A stretch of DNA of 64,000 nt from Novosphingobium sp. (GTDB lineage: Bacteria > Pseudomonadota > Alphaproteobacteria > Sphingomonadales > Sphingomonadaceae). The notes below the pieces were generated by a model. That model was given only the letters and a program-made list of their open reading frames with translations. It was not told where the DNA came from and did not search any database. This document shows, one piece after another, positions 18,125 through 27,586 of this stretch (position 1 is the stretch's first letter; each line of letters starts with the position of its first letter). The position numbers and the translations under genes are program-made. The stretch spans positions 1 to 64,000 of the forward strand of contig JAGREN010000025.1 of the NCBI GenBank assembly GCA_020446505.1. The letters run 5' to 3'.

Positions 18125-18712
18125 ATGTTCCCGCCCTTCAACGACTGTTCGCAGGACGATATCGACCGGCTGGTCGGTGAATTTCCCTTGGCGTGGGTGG
18201 TCACGCGAGACTTCAACGCAACGCTTCTGCCGCTGCTGGCCGAGCGCGGCGAGGATGGTCGTATCGCCTCGTTTCTCGGCCATTGCGGACGGCGCAACCA
18301 TATCGTCGGGGATCTGCGCGCCGATCCTGCCGCGCTGATCCTGTTTCAGGGCCCTTCCGGATATATCTCGAACCGGATTGTTTCCGAACCCGACTGGGGG
18401 CCGACGTGGAACTACGCAGCCGTGCGATTCCTCGTCGACATCGAATGGGTTGAGGAAGAAACGCCGGCGGCCGTCGATCGTCTGCTCGATCACATGGATG
18501 GTCCGGAGGATCAGCGCTGGACACCGAAGGAGCTTGGCGCGAGATATCATGGCATGGTTGAACGGATCATCGCCTTTCGCGCCCACGTCCGGGAAGTGCG
18601 GCCGACCTTCAAGCTCGGTCAGGACGAGTCGCCGCCAATCTTCGCGGAAATCGTTTCACGGCACGGAGACAGGCAGCTTGCCGCGTGGATGGAGGCGCTG
18701 GCGCGCGAATGA
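18125..18712 (+). CDS. PaiB-type FMN-binding split-barrel protein
   Basis: This 195-residue protein is of the FMN_bind_2/PaiB family, starting MFPPF and carrying FPLAWVVTRDFNATLLPLL, then a GHCGRRNH and YISNRIVSEP segment lining the flavin site, then PTWNYAAVRF. PaiB was described as a negative regulator of sporulation and protease genes in Bacillus, but the fold is a pyridoxamine-oxidase-like flavin-binding barrel and a reductase role is equally possible. It starts seven bases after the esterase stop and its own stop overlaps the next ATG. Confidence 0.82.
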   Translation: MFPPFNDCSQDDIDRLVGEFPLAWVVTRDFNATLLPLLAERGEDGRIASFLGHCGRRNHIVGDLRADPAALILFQGPSGYISNRIVSEPDWGPTWNYAAVRFLVDIEWVEEETPAAVDRLLDHMDGPEDQRWTPKELGARYHGMVERIIAFRAHVREVRPTFKLGQDESPPIFAEIVSRHGDRQLAAWMEALARE

Positions 18713-20106
18713 GGGTGCCATTTCGCCAGATCGCTGTTTGCCTGACCTTAGCCGCAACAGTGGGCCGGCTGGATGCCCAGGAGCAGGTCTTGCGTCCTCA
18801 GCCCATGCCCGATGCACCGGCGAGCGAATATCGCCCGCTACCTCGCCAGGACACTCTGCTTGTCGGAGCGACAATCCTCGATGGCGCAGGCGGCAGGCTG
18901 ATCGGCGACGTGCTCGTGAGGGACGGCAAGATCGTTTCGGTCGGCCAGTTTCCCGAAGCGCAGAATGTGACGCGGATCGATGCGACCGGTCGATGGATTA
19001 CGCCAGGCCTGATCGACGTGCATACTCATTACGGCACGTTTCTCCTGCCGCAGGGAGGCTCGCGCGAAGACTTTTCGGACGTTACCGAAAACAGCGGACC
19101 GAACGCTGCAGACAGCTGGGTGGAATATGCGGTCAGATCATCCGATCCGGCGTTTGCCTATGCCCTTGCCGGGGGCGTTACCACGGCGCAGATCCTGCCC
19201 GGCTCCGCCGTGATTATCAGCGGCCGTTCGGTCGTGGTTCACACCATCCCCTCGCCGACGCTGGCGCAGATGCGTTTTCCCGATGCACCGCAGGGCCTCA
19301 AGATGGCGTGCGGAACCAATGCCGTCGAACAGAGCAGTTTTCCGACCAGCAGGCAGGGCCAGATCGCAGGTCTGAGGCGCGCACTGCGTGAAGGGCAGGA
19401 ATATATCCAGGCGCAGTCAGGCGCAGTCGACGGTAAGGGGAAAGGACGTCGTCGCGGCGGTGATGGCGGTCCCGGCAACCCCCGTGCCGCCACGATTGCC
19501 GGAGCGATAGAAGGCAAGCTGCCCGTCCATCTGCATTGCTACCGGGCGGACGATATCGCCAACTGGATCGCGGTTTTGCAGGAATACGGGATCAAGCGAA
19601 TCACCGTCCATCATGCTGCCGAAGCCTACAAGATCGCGCCGCTGCTGGCGAAAAAGGGGATTTGCGCCGCGGTATGGCCTGACTGGTGGGGCTTCAAGCG
19701 CGATGCCGAAGACGGCATACCCGAGAATGCGGCCTTCCTAGACGCAGCAGGCGCCTGCACAATGATGCATTCCGATATTCCGGTGCTTGGCAGCCTGCTG
19801 AACATCGAAGCGGCCAAGGCCGCCGCTGCGGGGAGACGAGCCGGACTGGACGTACCGCCCGAGAAGGCGATCCGCTGGATTACTTCCAATCCCGCCCGGT
19901 CGCTCGGACTGGAAGACCGCCTAGGAACCATCGCACCCGGCATGAATGCGGACCTGGTTCTATGGTCCGGCGATCCTTTCAGCGTCTTGAGCAAGCCGGA
20001 CCTCGTCTTCATCGACGGCGCCATCGCCTATGACCGTGCCAACAAGAGCCGCCAGCCGACTTCGGACTTCGAGGTCGGTCGGCCACAGCGCGAGCGTGTC
20101 GAATGA
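18709..20106 (+). CDS. Exported metal-dependent amidohydrolase (imidazolonepropionase-like)
   Basis: The 465-residue product begins at the ATG overlapping the previous stop (ATGA) and has a signal-peptide-like start (FRQIAVCLTLAATVGRLDA). It is a COG1228-type amidohydrolase with its metal site apparently intact: the HxH of DVHTHYG, then VHLHCYRADD, VHHAAEAYK and the late aspartate in MMHSDIP. A Gly/Arg-rich insertion (GKGKGRRRGGDGGPG) occurs mid-protein. Family members hydrolyse peptide-like amides, for example Xaa-Pro or Xaa-Arg dipeptides. It is translationally coupled to a degenerate paralogue downstream. Confidence 0.88.
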   Translation: MRVPFRQIAVCLTLAATVGRLDAQEQVLRPQPMPDAPASEYRPLPRQDTLLVGATILDGAGGRLIGDVLVRDGKIVSVGQFPEAQNVTRIDATGRWITPGLIDVHTHYGTFLLPQGGSREDFSDVTENSGPNAADSWVEYAVRSSDPAFAYALAGGVTTAQILPGSAVIISGRSVVVHTIPSPTLAQMRFPDAPQGLKMACGTNAVEQSSFPTSRQGQIAGLRRALREGQEYIQAQSGAVDGKGKGRRRGGDGGPGNPRAATIAGAIEGKLPVHLHCYRADDIANWIAVLQEYGIKRITVHHAAEAYKIAPLLAKKGICAAVWPDWWGFKRDAEDGIPENAAFLDAAGACTMMHSDIPVLGSLLNIEAAKAAAAGRRAGLDVPPEKAIRWITSNPARSLGLEDRLGTIAPGMNADLVLWSGDPFSVLSKPDLVFIDGAIAYDRANKSRQPTSDFEVGRPQRERVE

Positions 20107-21356
20107 GGCTGCTTTTACTCTTGCTGGCGATCGTCATCTCCACGCCTGTCCGCGCCGAGACAATCGCAATCACCAATGCACGGCTGATGGATGGAGATCG
20201 CGACGAGCCGGGCATGACGATTGTCCTCAAGGATGAGCGGATCCTTTCGGTTTCGCGCGGAGGGCCGATACCGTCCGGTGCGCGGATAGTCGATGCGGCG
20301 GGACGGCCGGTCACGCCGTCGCTCGCCGCCGCGGCCACGCAGATCGGTATCGTGGGAATCGGTTCTGCCGAAGATACGCGCGACGAAGCGGTTACGTCGG
20401 GGCCGGCAGGGGCAGGGTTCGACATATCGCGGGCCGTCGATGCCAACGATCTGACGATACAGGAAGCGCGCGCACAAGGTCTGGCTTCGGCGATGATCTA
20501 TCCCGATGCTGGCAACGGGGTCTTCGCAGGCAAGGGCGCGATGCTGCATCTGGTGCCGGGCCGGGATCCGGTTAGCATGGCAGATGCAGCGATGTTCGCA
20601 GCTCCGTCGGGCAAGAAGGCAGGCGGTTCGCGAGCGGCTGCCTGGACGCTTATCCGAAATGGCCTGACCGAAGCCAGGCGACCGGCCAGTCCCGCCAATG
20701 GTCCACGAGACGATCTGCTGGACCCGCTCGATATCGAAGCCTTGCGGCCGGTCGCTGCGGGCCGGATACCGCTGGCGATCACTGCGAACCGGGAATCCGA
20801 CATTCGACAGGCCATTGCCTTGGCGAAGGACTATGGCATTCGGGTCGTTGTCGTCGGTGGCGCCGAAGCCTGGCGCGTCGCTTCGGCATTGGCGTCAAGC
20901 AGGATTCCCGTAATTATCGATCCGCTCGATGATCTGCCATTCAGCTACGACGCGGTCGGCGCAAGGCGGGACAATGCTGCTATCCTTGCCAAGGCCGGTG
21001 TACCGATAGCATTCATGGTCTCGGCGCAGGGAATTTACCTTTCCTACGATGTCGGGCCTGCCTTGCGCGAAGGTGCCGGAATCGCGGTAGCAAACGGTTT
21101 GTCTCGCGGCGAAGCACTGCGGGCAATCACAACCGCCCCTTCACAGGTTTGGACAGGCCGACCTCCATCCGGTCTCGTGGCCGGAGCGGCAGCAGACCTT
21201 GTCGTGTGGGATGGCGATCCGCTCGAACCGTCGAGTGCGCCGTCGCGCGTATTCATTGCCGGAAGGGAAGTGTCTCCGGTCACGCGCCAGACCCTGCTGC
21301 GAGACCGCTACCACCCCTCGCGCAGCGGTGACGCCTTGCCGCCGGCCTATCGGTGA
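20103..21356 (+). CDS. Amidohydrolase-fold protein lacking metal ligands (probable pseudoenzyme)
   Basis: The 417-residue product has a signal peptide (MRLLLLLLAIVISTPVRAE) and an amidohydrolase layout: an N-terminal beta-sandwich half, a barrel, and a C-terminal PSGLVAGAAADLVVWDGDP segment. The catalytic HxH strand reads TPSLAAAATQIG. The segment matching the active neighbour's HLHCYRADD reads ITANRESD, its HHAAE equivalent reads GGAEAW, and the late HSD is replaced by FMVSAQG. All expected ligands are therefore missing while the frame is intact. It overlaps both neighbours by four bases, suggesting stoichiometric co-expression, perhaps as a structural partner of the active enzyme. Confidence 0.85.
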   Translation: MRLLLLLLAIVISTPVRAETIAITNARLMDGDRDEPGMTIVLKDERILSVSRGGPIPSGARIVDAAGRPVTPSLAAAATQIGIVGIGSAEDTRDEAVTSGPAGAGFDISRAVDANDLTIQEARAQGLASAMIYPDAGNGVFAGKGAMLHLVPGRDPVSMADAAMFAAPSGKKAGGSRAAAWTLIRNGLTEARRPASPANGPRDDLLDPLDIEALRPVAAGRIPLAITANRESDIRQAIALAKDYGIRVVVVGGAEAWRVASALASSRIPVIIDPLDDLPFSYDAVGARRDNAAILAKAGVPIAFMVSAQGIYLSYDVGPALREGAGIAVANGLSRGEALRAITTAPSQVWTGRPPSGLVAGAAADLVVWDGDPLEPSSAPSRVFIAGREVSPVTRQTLLRDRYHPSRSGDALPPAYR

Positions 21357-24300
21357 GGATGCGCGCCGCCCTATGCGCGATTGCGCTCGGATTCTCCGCG
21401 CCGCTTTTCGCTCATCCTGGCGACATACCCGAAACCGACGCGACCGGGCAGCGGGTCTTAAGCCAGTCCGAACCAATAGCACCTGCCGGACAGACTTTGC
21501 CGCTCGAAGCGGGTCGGACTGTTTCCATCGACGTGCGCGAGGGGACATGGCTCTCTCCGGATATTTCACCGGATGGGCGCAAGATCATCTTCGAAATGCT
21601 CGGCGACCTCTACGTCGTTGACAGCAAGGGCGGTGATGCTCGCGCCATTCTGACAGGTATGGCATTCGAATCGCAGCCGGTGTTCTCGCCCGACGGTTCG
21701 AAGATCGTCTATCTGAGCGACCGATCCGGAGCCGAAAATATCTGGATCGCAAATGCCGACGGCAGCTCACCTCGACAACTGACGCAGTACGACGGCAACA
21801 CCGTGTTCACATCTCCGGCGTGGTCGGCTGACGGCAGGATGATCTTCGTTTCGCGCTACCAGTCCGACCGGGCGGCCTTCGAACTCTGGCGCTTCGATGC
21901 CCAAAGCGGTCAAGGTGAACTTCTCGAACCGATCAAGGCAGTGCCTGACGCGCCGCGAGATCAGTGGCGCAGCACTCTGGGCGCAGTCCCTTCGCCTGAC
22001 GGGCGGTTCCTGTACTACGCCCGCAACGTCGGCGGCGAGCATGGCGGCAATGTGCCGGAATGGACGATCGTGCAGCGAGATCTGGCAAGCGGCAAGGAAA
22101 CCACGCTTGTCTCTGCACCGCGCAGCCCGAGACCCGATCTCGTGCTTGGCACGGCCTTTCGGCCAGCCGTGTCACCGGACGGCAAACTGTTGGCCTATGC
22201 TGCGCGCGACCGCGGGCAAACCGGCCTCAGGCTGCTTGATATAGGCACTGGCGAGTCCCGCTGGCTCATGTTTCCGGTGCAGCACGATCAGTTGCTGGCC
22301 ACGCCCTGGCGCGACCTTGTACCGCGGCATGTGTTCACGCCTGATGGCAAGGCGCTGATCTTCAATTCCGGCGGCAAGCTGGCCAAAGTGGACATTGCCA
22401 GCGGGGCCACCTCGGACGTGCCTTTTCATGTCGTGGCGGAGATCGGGGTCGGTCCTTCGACAAGGCATGTCACGCGCATGACTGACGATCCGGTTCGCGT
22501 GCGGCTCATGCAGGATCCGGCCCGATCGCCCGACGGCAAGCGTATCGCGTTCTCTGCGGTCGGATCCATCTATCTGATGGCGCTCGAACGCGGAGCGGCC
22601 CCGGTCCGCATGACGGACGGTTTCCAGCCGTCCTGGTCTCCCGATGGCAAGGCTATCGCATTCGTTCGATGGACTGCGAAGGACTCCGGCCATGTCTGGC
22701 TTCGCGATGTGAAATCCGGTCGGGAACGACGGCTGTCTTCGGTGGCCGGTTTCTATACGGCTCCCGTGTTCACCCCGGACGAAAGCGCCGTTCTCGCGCT
22801 TCGATCCAGCAACAGCGTGCGCATGCACAGCTACATGGAATTTGGCGCGACGCGCGAAGCCCAGCTCGTGGCAATATCGCTCAAGGGCGGGAAGGACCGC
22901 GCCCTTGCTGCCGGTCAGATTGGCGGCACCCCGCATTTTGGCCCCGACCGTTCAGGCGTATTCGTCAACTTTGCCGACGGGGTCTACCAGGTGCCGCTTG
23001 CAGGTGGTGCGCCCGAGAAGATCGTCGGCGTGACTGGTCCGGGATGGTATTTTGCCGAGGGCCGCGCGCAGGCAGACGACATCCGCATCAGTCCCGATGG
23101 TCAGGAGGCTCTCGTCAGGATTGCGCAGCAACTTTCGCTCGTTGCGCTGCCGGCGAAAGGCGAAACCGTCGATCTGGCCAACCCCGAGCTCAGAAAGCAG
23201 CAGCTGACCGACGAAGGCGCCGATTTCATGGGGTGGTCGCCTGATGGGAGCACCATCGGCTGGTCTCTGGGGTCGACCTGGTTTGAACGTCCGCGAAGCG
23301 GGATCGACCTGGGTGCGGGCAAGGTTGCACAAGCCACCAACGCTGACGCAACGGCGTTCCCGGCGACTGTAGAGCTTGCGCGGAAGATTATCGCACGAGG
23401 TGCGATCGTGCTGCGCGGCGCCACGGTTCTGACCATGAATGGCGACGAGACGGTGGCCGATGCCGATGTGGTCGTGGTCGACGGACGCATTCGCGCCGTG
23501 GGATCACGCGGAACGGTGGCCATTCCAGAAGGTGCAACGATACGCGACGTGTCCGGCAAATGGATCGTGCCGGGCTTCATCGAAACGCACGATCACGTTG
23601 CGGACGTGCGACGGCAGGTTCTCGACTTCGCAAGCTGGGGCCCGCTCGCCAATCTGGCATACGGGGTCACCACCGCCTTTGATCCATCGACGCTTACCAT
23701 CGACATGCTGGCCTATCAGGATGCGATAGAGGCCGGCCTCATGGTGGGATCGCGCATTCCCTCCACCGGCCCGGCAATCTTCTCGTTCAACGAATTCACC
23801 TCCTACGAGCAGGTGAAGGCAGTGCTCCGGCGCTATCGGGATTATTACCGGCTCGGCAACATCAAGATGTACCGCAGTGGAAACAGGCGCGTGCGGCAGT
23901 GGATCGCGATGGCTGCAAGGGAACTCGGTCTCAATCCGACCACCGAGGGCGCTCTGGCGATGAAGCTGGATCTGACGCAGATGATCGATGGCTACGCTGG
24001 CCACGAACACGCCCTGCCAGCCGAACCGCTGCGCGAGGACGTGCTTGCGCTCATGGCGCAATCGGGGGTGAGCTACACCACGACATTGCAGATCGGGAAC
24101 GGCGGGCCGGAAGGGCAGGACTATTTCATCGTCCGCGACGCCCCTGCAGATGATCCCAAGCTCAACAAGTTCGCGCCACGCTTCGTCGTGGACATGAAAA
24201 TGCGCAACCGGACCTATCGTCCGCTCGGCGAGTATTTCTTCCCGCTGGTCGCTTCGAGCGCAGCGGAGCTTCAGCGGCGCGGCGGCTTGGTAGGCATGGG

Positions 24301-24649
24301 GTCACACGGCGAGGTGCCGGGGTTGGGATTTCACTGGGAAATGGAAGCGCACGTCATCGGCGGCATGACGCCTGCCGAAACGCTCCATGCTGCGACGATA
24401 GGTTCTGCCCGCACGATCGGCAGGGAAGCTGATCTGGGCACTGTGGAAGCCGGAAAGATCGCCGATCTCGTCATTCTCGATCGCGACCCCACTGTCGACA
24501 TTCGCAATACCCTTTCCATTCATGCCGTCATGCAGGCCGGTCGGCTGCGCGACGGGAAAACGATGGACGAGCTCTGGCCGGTCCCGAGCAAACTTCCCCG
24601 GCGCTGGTACTGCGACGACCGTCCTCCGGGGACGCCCGACTCTTGTTGA
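21353..24649 (+). CDS. TolB-like beta-propeller/amidohydrolase fusion, exported
   Basis: The 1098-residue protein has a signal peptide (about residues 1-20). A large N-terminal region carries PD40/TolB-type repeats (SPDISPDGRKIIFE, SPDGSKIVYLSDRSGAENIW, PSWSPDGKAIAFVRW and more, to about residue 670). A C-terminal COG1228 amidohydrolase domain follows (about 680-1080) with ETHDHVAD (HxH), NIKMYRSG (possible bridging lysine), GHEHAL and GSHGE. Such fusions probably gate peptide access to a periplasmic hydrolase. Translation starts at a GTG overlapping the previous stop, or at the ATG two codons later (21359). It closes the coupled run of three amidohydrolase-family genes. Confidence 0.88.
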   Translation: MRMRAALCAIALGFSAPLFAHPGDIPETDATGQRVLSQSEPIAPAGQTLPLEAGRTVSIDVREGTWLSPDISPDGRKIIFEMLGDLYVVDSKGGDARAILTGMAFESQPVFSPDGSKIVYLSDRSGAENIWIANADGSSPRQLTQYDGNTVFTSPAWSADGRMIFVSRYQSDRAAFELWRFDAQSGQGELLEPIKAVPDAPRDQWRSTLGAVPSPDGRFLYYARNVGGEHGGNVPEWTIVQRDLASGKETTLVSAPRSPRPDLVLGTAFRPAVSPDGKLLAYAARDRGQTGLRLLDIGTGESRWLMFPVQHDQLLATPWRDLVPRHVFTPDGKALIFNSGGKLAKVDIASGATSDVPFHVVAEIGVGPSTRHVTRMTDDPVRVRLMQDPARSPDGKRIAFSAVGSIYLMALERGAAPVRMTDGFQPSWSPDGKAIAFVRWTAKDSGHVWLRDVKSGRERRLSSVAGFYTAPVFTPDESAVLALRSSNSVRMHSYMEFGATREAQLVAISLKGGKDRALAAGQIGGTPHFGPDRSGVFVNFADGVYQVPLAGGAPEKIVGVTGPGWYFAEGRAQADDIRISPDGQEALVRIAQQLSLVALPAKGETVDLANPELRKQQLTDEGADFMGWSPDGSTIGWSLGSTWFERPRSGIDLGAGKVAQATNADATAFPATVELARKIIARGAIVLRGATVLTMNGDETVADADVVVVDGRIRAVGSRGTVAIPEGATIRDVSGKWIVPGFIETHDHVADVRRQVLDFASWGPLANLAYGVTTAFDPSTLTIDMLAYQDAIEAGLMVGSRIPSTGPAIFSFNEFTSYEQVKAVLRRYRDYYRLGNIKMYRSGNRRVRQWIAMAARELGLNPTTEGALAMKLDLTQMIDGYAGHEHALPAEPLREDVLALMAQSGVSYTTTLQIGNGGPEGQDYFIVRDAPADDPKLNKFAPRFVVDMKMRNRTYRPLGEYFFPLVASSAAELQRRGGLVGMGSHGEVPGLGFHWEMEAHVIGGMTPAETLHAATIGSARTIGREADLGTVEAGKIADLVILDRDPTVDIRNTLSIHAVMQAGRLRDGKTMDELWPVPSKLPRRWYCDDRPPGTPDSC

Positions 24650-24669
24650 CGCTGATTGAGGTGCGATCG

Positions 24670-25101
24670 ATGAAGTTGCTGATTGCCGCGGCTTGTCTGG
24701 CAGCACCTTGCGCCGCATTGGCAAAGGATGCCGTCGAAGCGCCCGAGCCGCAGAACATGCTGGTCGAGATCTACCGCATCGCGCCGGGCAAACATCGAGA
24801 GTTTCTTCAGGCGATTGCGAGTTACGACGAGGCGAACCGCATTGCGGGATTACCGCCGCGCCAGCTTTACGTTCATCAGGACGGAGCAAGCTGGGACTTC
24901 ATGTTGATCCAGCCGGCAAGAACTCCCGACGACAAGCGCGCAGCGCTCGATGCTGCATGGGAAAAGCTGGGTCTGCCGTCCGGCCCGGACTTCTTCTTCA
25001 CATTCCGCTCGATGATCGCCGAACACAGCGACACCTTCGCCAGCGGACCGACGACAGCAGCGGTCTATCTGGCGAAAACAAAGCCGCAGACCGGCAAATA
25101 G
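24670..25101 (+). CDS. Small exported protein of unknown function
   Basis: The 143-residue product begins at an ATG with GAGGT ten bases upstream and has a clear signal peptide (KLLIAAACLAAPCAALAKD). The mature part (VEIYRIAPGKHREFLQAIAS, YVHQDGASWDFMLIQ) has the look of a dimeric alpha/beta-barrel (ABM/NIPSNAP-like) domain, but no specific family is recognised. It follows the propeller-amidohydrolase gene by about 20 bases and is probably in the same operon. Confidence 0.7.
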   Translation: MKLLIAAACLAAPCAALAKDAVEAPEPQNMLVEIYRIAPGKHREFLQAIASYDEANRIAGLPPRQLYVHQDGASWDFMLIQPARTPDDKRAALDAAWEKLGLPSGPDFFFTFRSMIAEHSDTFASGPTTAAVYLAKTKPQTGK

Positions 25102-25103
25102 AA

Positions 25104-25129
25104 AATGGCGGGCCTTTCGACCCGCCATT
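25104..25129 (-). terminator. Hairpin between convergent genes, likely terminator of the TonB receptor gene
   Basis: AATGGCGGG, an 8-base spacer and CCCGCCATT form a 9-bp perfect stem. On the minus strand it is followed by TTTTC, and it lies 22 bases past the receptor stop at 25152. On the plus strand it directly follows the small exported protein's stop but without a T-run. Confidence 0.6.
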
Positions 25130-25151
25130 CCCGCAACCCTGACCTGTTGGT

Positions 25152-27377
25152 TCAGAACTTCTTGGTGACGGTTCCGATCACCTGACGGCTCGCGCCGAAC
25201 GTGCAGTTCGAGAAGCTTGCGCAACGCGCGACATACCGCTTGTCGAGGATGTTCGATCCGTTGATGGCAAAGCGCCATCCCGGCGTGTCGTAGTGGATGA
25301 TCGCATCGAACAGCACCGGATTGTCGCTGTAGAGGACCGGATTGGGATTCGGATTGTAGATATTTGGTGCAATCGGGAGGCTGCCCGCGCTCGTGCTCAC
25401 ATAGCGCCCGCCGATGCCGAAGCCGAGGCCGCCAAGCGAGCCGCGCTGGAAGGTATAATCGACAAGCAAAGAGAGCTTGTGCTTGGGCGTGACGGGAAGC
25501 GGCGCGCCGATCTCTTCGGCGACGTTGCTCTCCTTGATCTCGCTGTGCGTGTAGCTGTACGACCCGTTGATCGACAGCTGCTCGCGGATACGCGCGACCA
25601 CTTCCATCTCGCCACCGTAGACCTGGACCTTGCCGGTCTGCGTGCCGAACACGGGAAGCACGCCGCCGCCGGTGCTGACGACGTTCTTCTGGTTGATCTT
25701 GAAGACTGCCAGAGTAGCGAACAGCTTCACATCGTCGCCCAGCGCACGCCCATCGAACTTGATGCCGCCTTCGAATTGCTCGCCTTCGGTAGGCTTGAAC
25801 GGCACGCCGGTAACCGAATCCGAGCCAAGAACGGGCTCGAACGAGGTCGCGTAGCTGACATAGGGTGCGATGCCGCTGTCGGTGACGTAGTTCGCGCCGA
25901 CGCGATAGGTGAACTTGTGCTGCTTCTTGTTGAGATAGGGGCCGGGCGTGTCGATGGACACGAACGGCGAGCGGTAATCGGTATCGACCCAGTCGTAACG
26001 GCCGCTCAACAGGACGTAGAAATTGCCGAAGCGGAGCTGGTCCTGCGCGTAGACGCCGGTCTGCTTGAGTTTCTGGTCGTTGTACAGAGTGGTGATCGGC
26101 GTCCCGGCGTAGACGATCTTGTTATAGACCGGTGCAAACAGGTCGATCGTGTCGACATAGGGTTCGGCCCACTGGAAGCCGTAGGCCGCGTAGTTCTCGA
26201 CATCGCGATAGTCGAGGCCGACGAGGAAGGTGTGCTCGATCGCACCCGTGTCGACCTTGCCGTGTAGGCGCGCGTCGACAGCCAGGCTGTTCACATTCTC
26301 GGCATAGGGGAAGCTGGCGCGGTACACCGTGTGGTTGTCGGCATCGAGGCCCGAACCATAGATGACCCGCTGTTCCTCGTCATAGTCGGAATACTTGAAA
26401 TTGACGTCCACGCCGAGGTTGTCGCTGAAGTCATGCGACAGCTCGAAACCGGCGCCGTACTGGTTGCGTTCGTACTTGTTGTAGTTCGGCTCGCCGAGAT
26501 TGGTCTTGCGGCTGATCTGGCCGAGCGGATTGGGCAGCAGGGTGCCGACCGCCGGCAGGAAGCCGTTGGTGTCGCCGTGAACCAGATCGTACTGATAGTA
26601 GAACAGCGGCGTGAAATCGGTCGAAGGGCCGAGGTGCAGGGTGAAGGTCGGGGCGACCATCACTCGCTGTGCATCGACTCCGTTCCGCGTCGCTTCCCGG
26701 TCGCGGATCAGCGCGGTCATGCGCGCGTCGATGGAGTCGCTGAGCGGCCCCGTCAGGGTCATAGCTCCCTGCTTGTACTGGTCCTCGCCAAATTTGAACG
26801 AGACTTCGCCGCCGAGCTCGGAGCTCGCGCGGCGGCTGCGCTGGTTGTAGAGGCCGCCCGGGGGCGAGCTGCCGTAAAGGACAGATGCCGGGCCCTTCAG
26901 GATATCGAGCGAATCGAAGGCATAAAGATCGACGCCATTCGAAAAGATCGTCGTCGTAACCGGAGTGGCAAGACCATCGATGAATTGCTTCGGCGTGAAG
27001 CCGCGCACCTGGATGAAATCGAAGCGCAGGTCCGGACCGTAGTTCTCGCCTGAAACACCGGCCACATAGCGCACTGCCTGCTGTGCATCGATGAAATTGA
27101 GAAGGTCGATCTGGTCTCGGGTGACGACAGAGATCGACTGCGGCGTCTCGATCAGCGGAATGTTCGATTTGGTGGCTGTCTCGCCTTCGTCCGATGGGAC
27201 ATAGCGTGCGGCGGTTACGACAATGACGGATTCTCCGTCGACTTCGCTACGCACCGTTTCGTTAGGCGTTGAAGTCCCCGGTTCCGACTGCGCAAAGGCG
27301 TTCGGGGATGCCGCAAGTCCAAGAGCGGCGCCAAGGAAAAGGCCACTGCGGATTGCGCGATTGCTAGCTGAAGTCAT
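25152..27377 (-). CDS. TonB-dependent siderophore receptor
   Basis: The 741-residue outer-membrane receptor has a signal peptide ending in AFAQ. A plug domain (about residues 50-190: IETPQSISVVTRDQIDLLN, VRGFTPKQFIDGL, DILKGPASVLYGSSPPGG) is followed by a 22-strand barrel ending in a C-terminal phenylalanine. The last strands carry NILDKRYVARC and a second cysteine in SNCTFG, typical of ferrichrome/hydroxamate-type receptors. It imports an Fe(III)-siderophore with TonB energy. A GGGGG ribosome-binding site precedes the ATG. A PepSY membrane protein gene lies just upstream on the same strand. Confidence 0.93.
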   Translation of the reverse strand: MTSASNRAIRSGLFLGAALGLAASPNAFAQSEPGTSTPNETVRSEVDGESVIVVTAARYVPSDEGETATKSNIPLIETPQSISVVTRDQIDLLNFIDAQQAVRYVAGVSGENYGPDLRFDFIQVRGFTPKQFIDGLATPVTTTIFSNGVDLYAFDSLDILKGPASVLYGSSPPGGLYNQRSRRASSELGGEVSFKFGEDQYKQGAMTLTGPLSDSIDARMTALIRDREATRNGVDAQRVMVAPTFTLHLGPSTDFTPLFYYQYDLVHGDTNGFLPAVGTLLPNPLGQISRKTNLGEPNYNKYERNQYGAGFELSHDFSDNLGVDVNFKYSDYDEEQRVIYGSGLDADNHTVYRASFPYAENVNSLAVDARLHGKVDTGAIEHTFLVGLDYRDVENYAAYGFQWAEPYVDTIDLFAPVYNKIVYAGTPITTLYNDQKLKQTGVYAQDQLRFGNFYVLLSGRYDWVDTDYRSPFVSIDTPGPYLNKKQHKFTYRVGANYVTDSGIAPYVSYATSFEPVLGSDSVTGVPFKPTEGEQFEGGIKFDGRALGDDVKLFATLAVFKINQKNVVSTGGGVLPVFGTQTGKVQVYGGEMEVVARIREQLSINGSYSYTHSEIKESNVAEEIGAPLPVTPKHKLSLLVDYTFQRGSLGGLGFGIGGRYVSTSAGSLPIAPNIYNPNPNPVLYSDNPVLFDAIIHYDTPGWRFAINGSNILDKRYVARCASFSNCTFGASRQVIGTVTKKF

Positions 27378-27392
27378 GACTACCCCCTTTTA

Positions 27393-27419
27393 CAAATTGG
27401 TCCATGCCTCTCCAATTTG
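27393..27419. promoter_or_regulatory. Dyad upstream of the TonB receptor, candidate operator
   Basis: CAAATTGG, an 11-base spacer and CCAATTTG form an 8-bp perfect inverted repeat whose near end is 15 bases before the receptor ATG. The half-site spacing of about two helical turns fits a dimeric or tetrameric regulator. It does not resemble a Fur box. As RNA it could also form a weak hairpin in the leader. Confidence 0.5.
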
Positions 27420-27586
27420 ATCGGAAACGCTATGCCTCCGCTTGTTGTCCCGCAACGTGGGGCGGGCCAGACGTTGAACAGGTCGGGCCATTGGAGCCAA
27501 TCGCCAGGACCGGGCGTTTTTCGCATGAACCCTGCGACGCGAAAAGCGGACGTTCGCTCGATGCGCGTGCGAGGATGTCTTTCTCG

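Noticed and set aside
27393..27419. Fur box at the siderophore receptor
   Set aside because: The dyad lacks the GATAAT-type 19-bp pattern and its half-sites are separated by 11 bases.
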